Part shown: in pieces, positions 63,270 to 64,000 of the stretch | Layout of the letters: every line of letters starts with the position of its first letter | How positions within the stretch are numbered: position 1 is the first letter of the stretch | DNA from: CAIZQW01 sp942493055 | Lineage (GTDB): Bacteria; Verrucomicrobiota; Kiritimatiellia; RFP12; UBA1067 | Direction of reading: 5' to 3' | DNA length: 64,000 nucleotides | NCBI GenBank assembly: GCA_942493055.1 | Contig: OW818680.1 | Location: 5,022,001-5,086,000, forward strand | Position numbers and translations under genes: made by a program | The notes under the pieces: generated by a model | Told to the model about the DNA's origin: nothing | What the model saw: the letters and a program-made list of their open reading frames with translations, nothing else | The model's database searches: none

Positions 63270-64000
63270 ATGAGTGATAAAACGATGCAGTGCGATCAAG
63301 TGTGTTTTGATCAAACGATTTGCGGAATTGATCCGGCGACTGTTCAGCAGTTGCGCTTGGCAAGTGGAAGGCTGATGCCAGCGGCCGCCTTCGGCACCTT
63401 TCATTCCGACTGGGCTCAGGCGTATATGAAGGATGCGACGGTCGAAGCGATCCGCCTGGGCTGGCGCCACATCGACACGGCGCGCGCGTATGAGAACGAG
63501 GACAAGGTGGGCGAGGCGATCCGCGAGGCTATTCGGAAGGGATATATCACCTCGGCCGACGACCTGTTCATCACCGGGAAGCTCTGGAACGGTCACATGG
63601 CTCCCAAGGATGTGGCCCCTGCCTTCGAGGCGACGCTGAAGGCGTTAGGGGTTGACAAGCTCGACATGTATCTGAATCACTGGCCCTGGCCCAATGTCCA
63701 CACGCCTGGATGCACGGGCAGCCATCGCAATCCCGATGCCGTGCCCTACATCCACGAAGCGTTTATGGATACGTGGGGTGAAATTCTTAAACTTAAGAAG
63801 GCAGGCAAGATCGTGGACGTCGGAACCTCCAACCACACCGAAGCGACGATGAAGCTGCTGCTCAGGGATGTGGCCAAGGCGGATCGCCCGGTGGCAAACC
63901 AGATGGAGATGCATCCGCTCTGCCAGCAGACAGACCTCCGTCGCTATTTCGAATCAGAAGGGATCGCGTGCACGGGTTACATGTCGCTGGGATCGCCGAA
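63270..64000 (+). CDS. Aldo/keto reductase (3' partial)
   Basis: The ATG at 63270 lies behind AAGGAG, and the frame runs off the window with 243 complete codons. The catalytic tetrad of the aldo/keto reductase family is present: Asp69 (HIDTARAYENE), Tyr74, Lys104 (ITGKLWN) and His137 (YLNHWPWPN). Later motifs KAGKIVDVGTSNH and VANQMEMHPLCQQ are typical. It probably reduces an aldehyde group of a sugar with NADPH. As third gene of the operon it could supply a polyol to the dehydrogenase. Confidence 0.88.
   Translation, partial: MSDKTMQCDQVCFDQTICGIDPATVQQLRLASGRLMPAAAFGTFHSDWAQAYMKDATVEAIRLGWRHIDTARAYENEDKVGEAIREAIRKGYITSADDLFITGKLWNGHMAPKDVAPAFEATLKALGVDKLDMYLNHWPWPNVHTPGCTGSHRNPDAVPYIHEAFMDTWGEILKLKKAGKIVDVGTSNHTEATMKLLLRDVAKADRPVANQMEMHPLCQQTDLRRYFESEGIACTGYMSLGSP

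Noticed and set aside
1..64000. tRNA, rRNA or riboswitch genes and insertion-sequence transposases
   Set aside because: I found no cloverleaf, ribosomal or known aptamer pattern in the gaps and no transposase or integrase motif in any supported gene. A covariance-model search would settle the RNA question.

Overview
The window looks like accessory chromosome of a Gram-negative bacterium of the PVC group, most likely Kiritimatiellota, Lentisphaerota or Verrucomicrobiota. This is inferred from the gene content: fucosidases, rhamnosidases and a sulfatase without SusC/SusD pairs, GxGYxYP-like proteins, a passenger-repeat (autotransporter-type) surface protein, and large exported beta-propellers with CxxCH haem motifs related to the hydrazine synthase alpha subunit. 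Nearly every large protein starts with a signal peptide, so most of the locus acts in the periplasm or at the cell surface.

Layout. Bases 1-6726 hold the end of a DUF3863-like/GH29 fusion and a six-hairpin-type glycosidase. Bases 7068-10001 are a sulfatase-GH130 operon, and 10389-14568 a 1360-residue repeat protein. Bases 14914-33291 form an 18 kb run of same-strand genes: a second six-hairpin enzyme, GH78, polysaccharide deacetylase, haem-propeller fused to an SGNH esterase, a second haem-propeller, the decayed tail of a third, SASA acetylesterase and GH29. Bases 33421-41735 carry two tandem GxGYxYP-type genes separated by an AT-richer insert. Bases 42107-53518 are a second degradative operon: SGNH esterase, GH106, haem-propeller and GH78. 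Bases 53613-57967 are an island bounded by two inverted copies of a 197 bp twin-hairpin element, containing a C25-like protease, an AbiE-type toxin-antitoxin pair and a propeller lipoprotein. Bases 58071-64000 carry a Ca-binding-repeat protein, a XylR/AraC-type regulator and a divergent dehydrogenase-sugar kinase-aldo/keto reductase operon.

How the genes fit together (inference). The exported enzymes would strip sulfate, acetyl, L-fucose, L-rhamnose and perhaps mannose from a complex sulfated or acetylated glycan. The cytoplasmic enzymes at the right end could turn a released sugar into a ketose phosphate. No glycan transporter is present in the window.

Main findings. (1) Five transcription units are preceded by the same module: a direct repeat of TGCAY-N6-GCAW half-sites spaced exactly 21 bp, with a -10 hexamer starting exactly 37 bp after the second half-site. 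This is the geometry of an AraC-family activator site and suggests one regulon. A different 21-bp direct repeat lies at the regulator/dehydrogenase divergent promoter. (2) A haem-propeller and an SGNH esterase are fused in one operon and separate genes in the other, which links them functionally. (3) The island is flanked by inverted 197 bp elements with paired-base changes in a stem. (4) A 36-residue C-terminal tail is shared by two glycosidases and an unrelated deacetylase.
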